This document shows positions 5,864 to 6,605 of a stretch of DNA of 6,605 nucleotides, in pieces (positions within the stretch are counted from its first letter, which is position 1; the number at the start of each line of letters is the position of its first letter). A program made the position numbers and the translations under genes. Source of the stretch: JAAXTT01 sp964530215 (GTDB taxonomy: Bacteria; Bacillota; Desulfotomaculia; Desulfotomaculales; Desulfocucumaceae). Below the pieces are notes generated by a model. The model did not search any database. It saw nothing but the letters and a program-made list of their open reading frames with translations, and was not told the origin of the DNA. Where the stretch lies: positions 1 through 6,605 of the forward strand of contig CAZHAJ010000102.1 of assembly GCA_964530215.1 (NCBI GenBank). Reading direction: 5' to 3'.

Positions 5864-6605
5864 ATCCTTACAAAACAAACGATAATCCAAGGTGCCCTTA
5901 TTCTTACCTTGGCCAGCATACTGATTCGTATCCTAGGTGCGGTATACCGCATTCCGCTGGCAAGGCTGCTGGGTGCTGAAGGAATGGGTATTTATGCGGT
6001 TCCCAACCAGTTTTACTTGCTTTTTTTTACTGTTTCTTCTGCCGGCATACCGGTGGCAGTGGCAAGGTTGGTTTCTGAAAAGATGGCAGCAGGCCATTAT
6101 CGGGATGCCCATAGAACCTTTACTGTATCCTTTGTTGCTATGTTTATTGTGGGAGTAATATTTTCCGCATTACTTTTTATGGGCTCGTCATGGCTGGTGG
6201 ATAGTGGCTTAGTGGCCAATCCCAACAGTTATTACGGACTTATAGCTGTATCACCCATTATCTTTTTTGCCGCAATAACCGCTTCGCTGAGGGGGCTTTT
6301 CCAGGGCTTGCAGTATATGTCTCCAGTGGCGGTATCCCAGGTGGCAGACCAATCAATGCTGGTTATTGCCACTGTTTTATTCAGCTATTTGATGCTCCCA
6401 AAAGGCCTAGCAGCAGCTGCGGCAGGGGCCAATCTGGGGGCCCTGCCGGGAGCAATTGCAGCCACAGCTATTATGGCCTATTACTATTACAAGTACCGTG
6501 ATACTTTTATCACTACAATGAACCAAGACATAACCGGTTATCGTGAAGAAACCTGGTCTTTGTTGAAAAGAATAATGTTCGTATCGGTTTCGGTCTCTTT
6601 CGACA
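5864..6605 (+). CDS. SpoVB/YabM-type polysaccharide or lipid flippase (MOP superfamily), start unclear, 3' end beyond the window
   Basis: The frame is open from just after a TAA at 5861-5863 to the right edge (247 codons). It reads ILTKQTIIQGALILTLAS, then ILGAVYRIPLARLLGAEGMG, then SSAGIPVAVARLVSEK, which are landmarks of the COG2244 oligosaccharide/lipid flippases (SpoVB, YabM, YtgP). About seven hydrophobic helices are visible, roughly half of a usual 500-550-residue protein. Such proteins move lipid-linked wall or polysaccharide precursors across the membrane; SpoVB is needed for spore cortex formation. Which subgroup this is cannot be settled from half a protein. Homologues tend to begin M(S/T)KQT, which aligns with LTKQT at codon CTT 5867, not a start codon. 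AGGA at 5857-5860 is well placed for a start there. A conventional caller would use TTG 5909, which would cut into the first membrane helix. Confidence 0.85.
   Translation, partial: MLTKQTIIQGALILTLASILIRILGAVYRIPLARLLGAEGMGIYAVPNQFYLLFFTVSSAGIPVAVARLVSEKMAAGHYRDAHRTFTVSFVAMFIVGVIFSALLFMGSSWLVDSGLVANPNSYYGLIAVSPIIFFAAITASLRGLFQGLQYMSPVAVSQVADQSMLVIATVLFSYLMLPKGLAAAAAGANLGALPGAIAATAIMAYYYYKYRDTFITTMNQDITGYREETWSLLKRIMFVSVSVSFD

Noticed and set aside
5937..6158. 73-codon plus-strand frame with W/F/L-rich translation
   Set aside because: It is a shifted frame of the flippase gene, whose own frame matches the MOP family throughout this stretch.

Overview
This 6.6 kb window looks like chromosomal DNA from a low-GC, probably anaerobic, spore-forming Firmicute (Clostridia, perhaps Peptococcaceae-like). 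That placement is an inference. It rests on the AT-rich composition, strong AGGAGG-type ribosome binding sites, several TTG starts, a RecD2-type helicase, and a flippase of the SpoVB/YabM group. Nothing in the window fixes genus or species.

Left block (1-1610, minus strand): a two-gene unit reading leftwards. The first gene is a 347-residue membrane permease of the ArsP/COG0701 type. The second, 28 bp downstream, is an ArsR-family winged-helix repressor that runs off the left edge. The likely promoter region of the pair holds three TTATATA(A/T) boxes at exact 16-bp steps, a good candidate operator for the linked repressor. The simplest reading is an autoregulated metalloid or metal efflux operon.

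Centre (1611-4703): a plus-strand gene encodes an unusual single-pass membrane protein. Its predicted layout is a cytoplasmic four-cysteine zinc finger, one transmembrane helix, an extracytoplasmic zincin-like domain whose HExxH is degraded to HQATH, and a C-terminal LysM domain. It converges, with a 39-bp gap, on a complete minus-strand recD2 helicase gene with all the main SF1B motifs.

Right block (4704-6605, plus strand): three genes follow. The first is a small FMN-type split-barrel (PPOX/Nim-like) protein. The second is a 101-residue protein I do not recognise, which has a convincing extended -10 promoter. After a 9-bp perfect hairpin comes the first half of a polysaccharide/lipid flippase (MOP superfamily). 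The flippase frame lacks a usable start codon where homologues would begin. The sequence is consistent with loss of one G from a TTG start, or with a sequencing error.

Apart from the permease-arsR pair the genes do not form an obvious pathway. I see no mobile element, tRNA, rRNA or CRISPR array. I do not see a clearly new multi-gene system; the most unusual items are the LysM pseudo-zincin protein, the phased operator-like boxes and the flippase start region.
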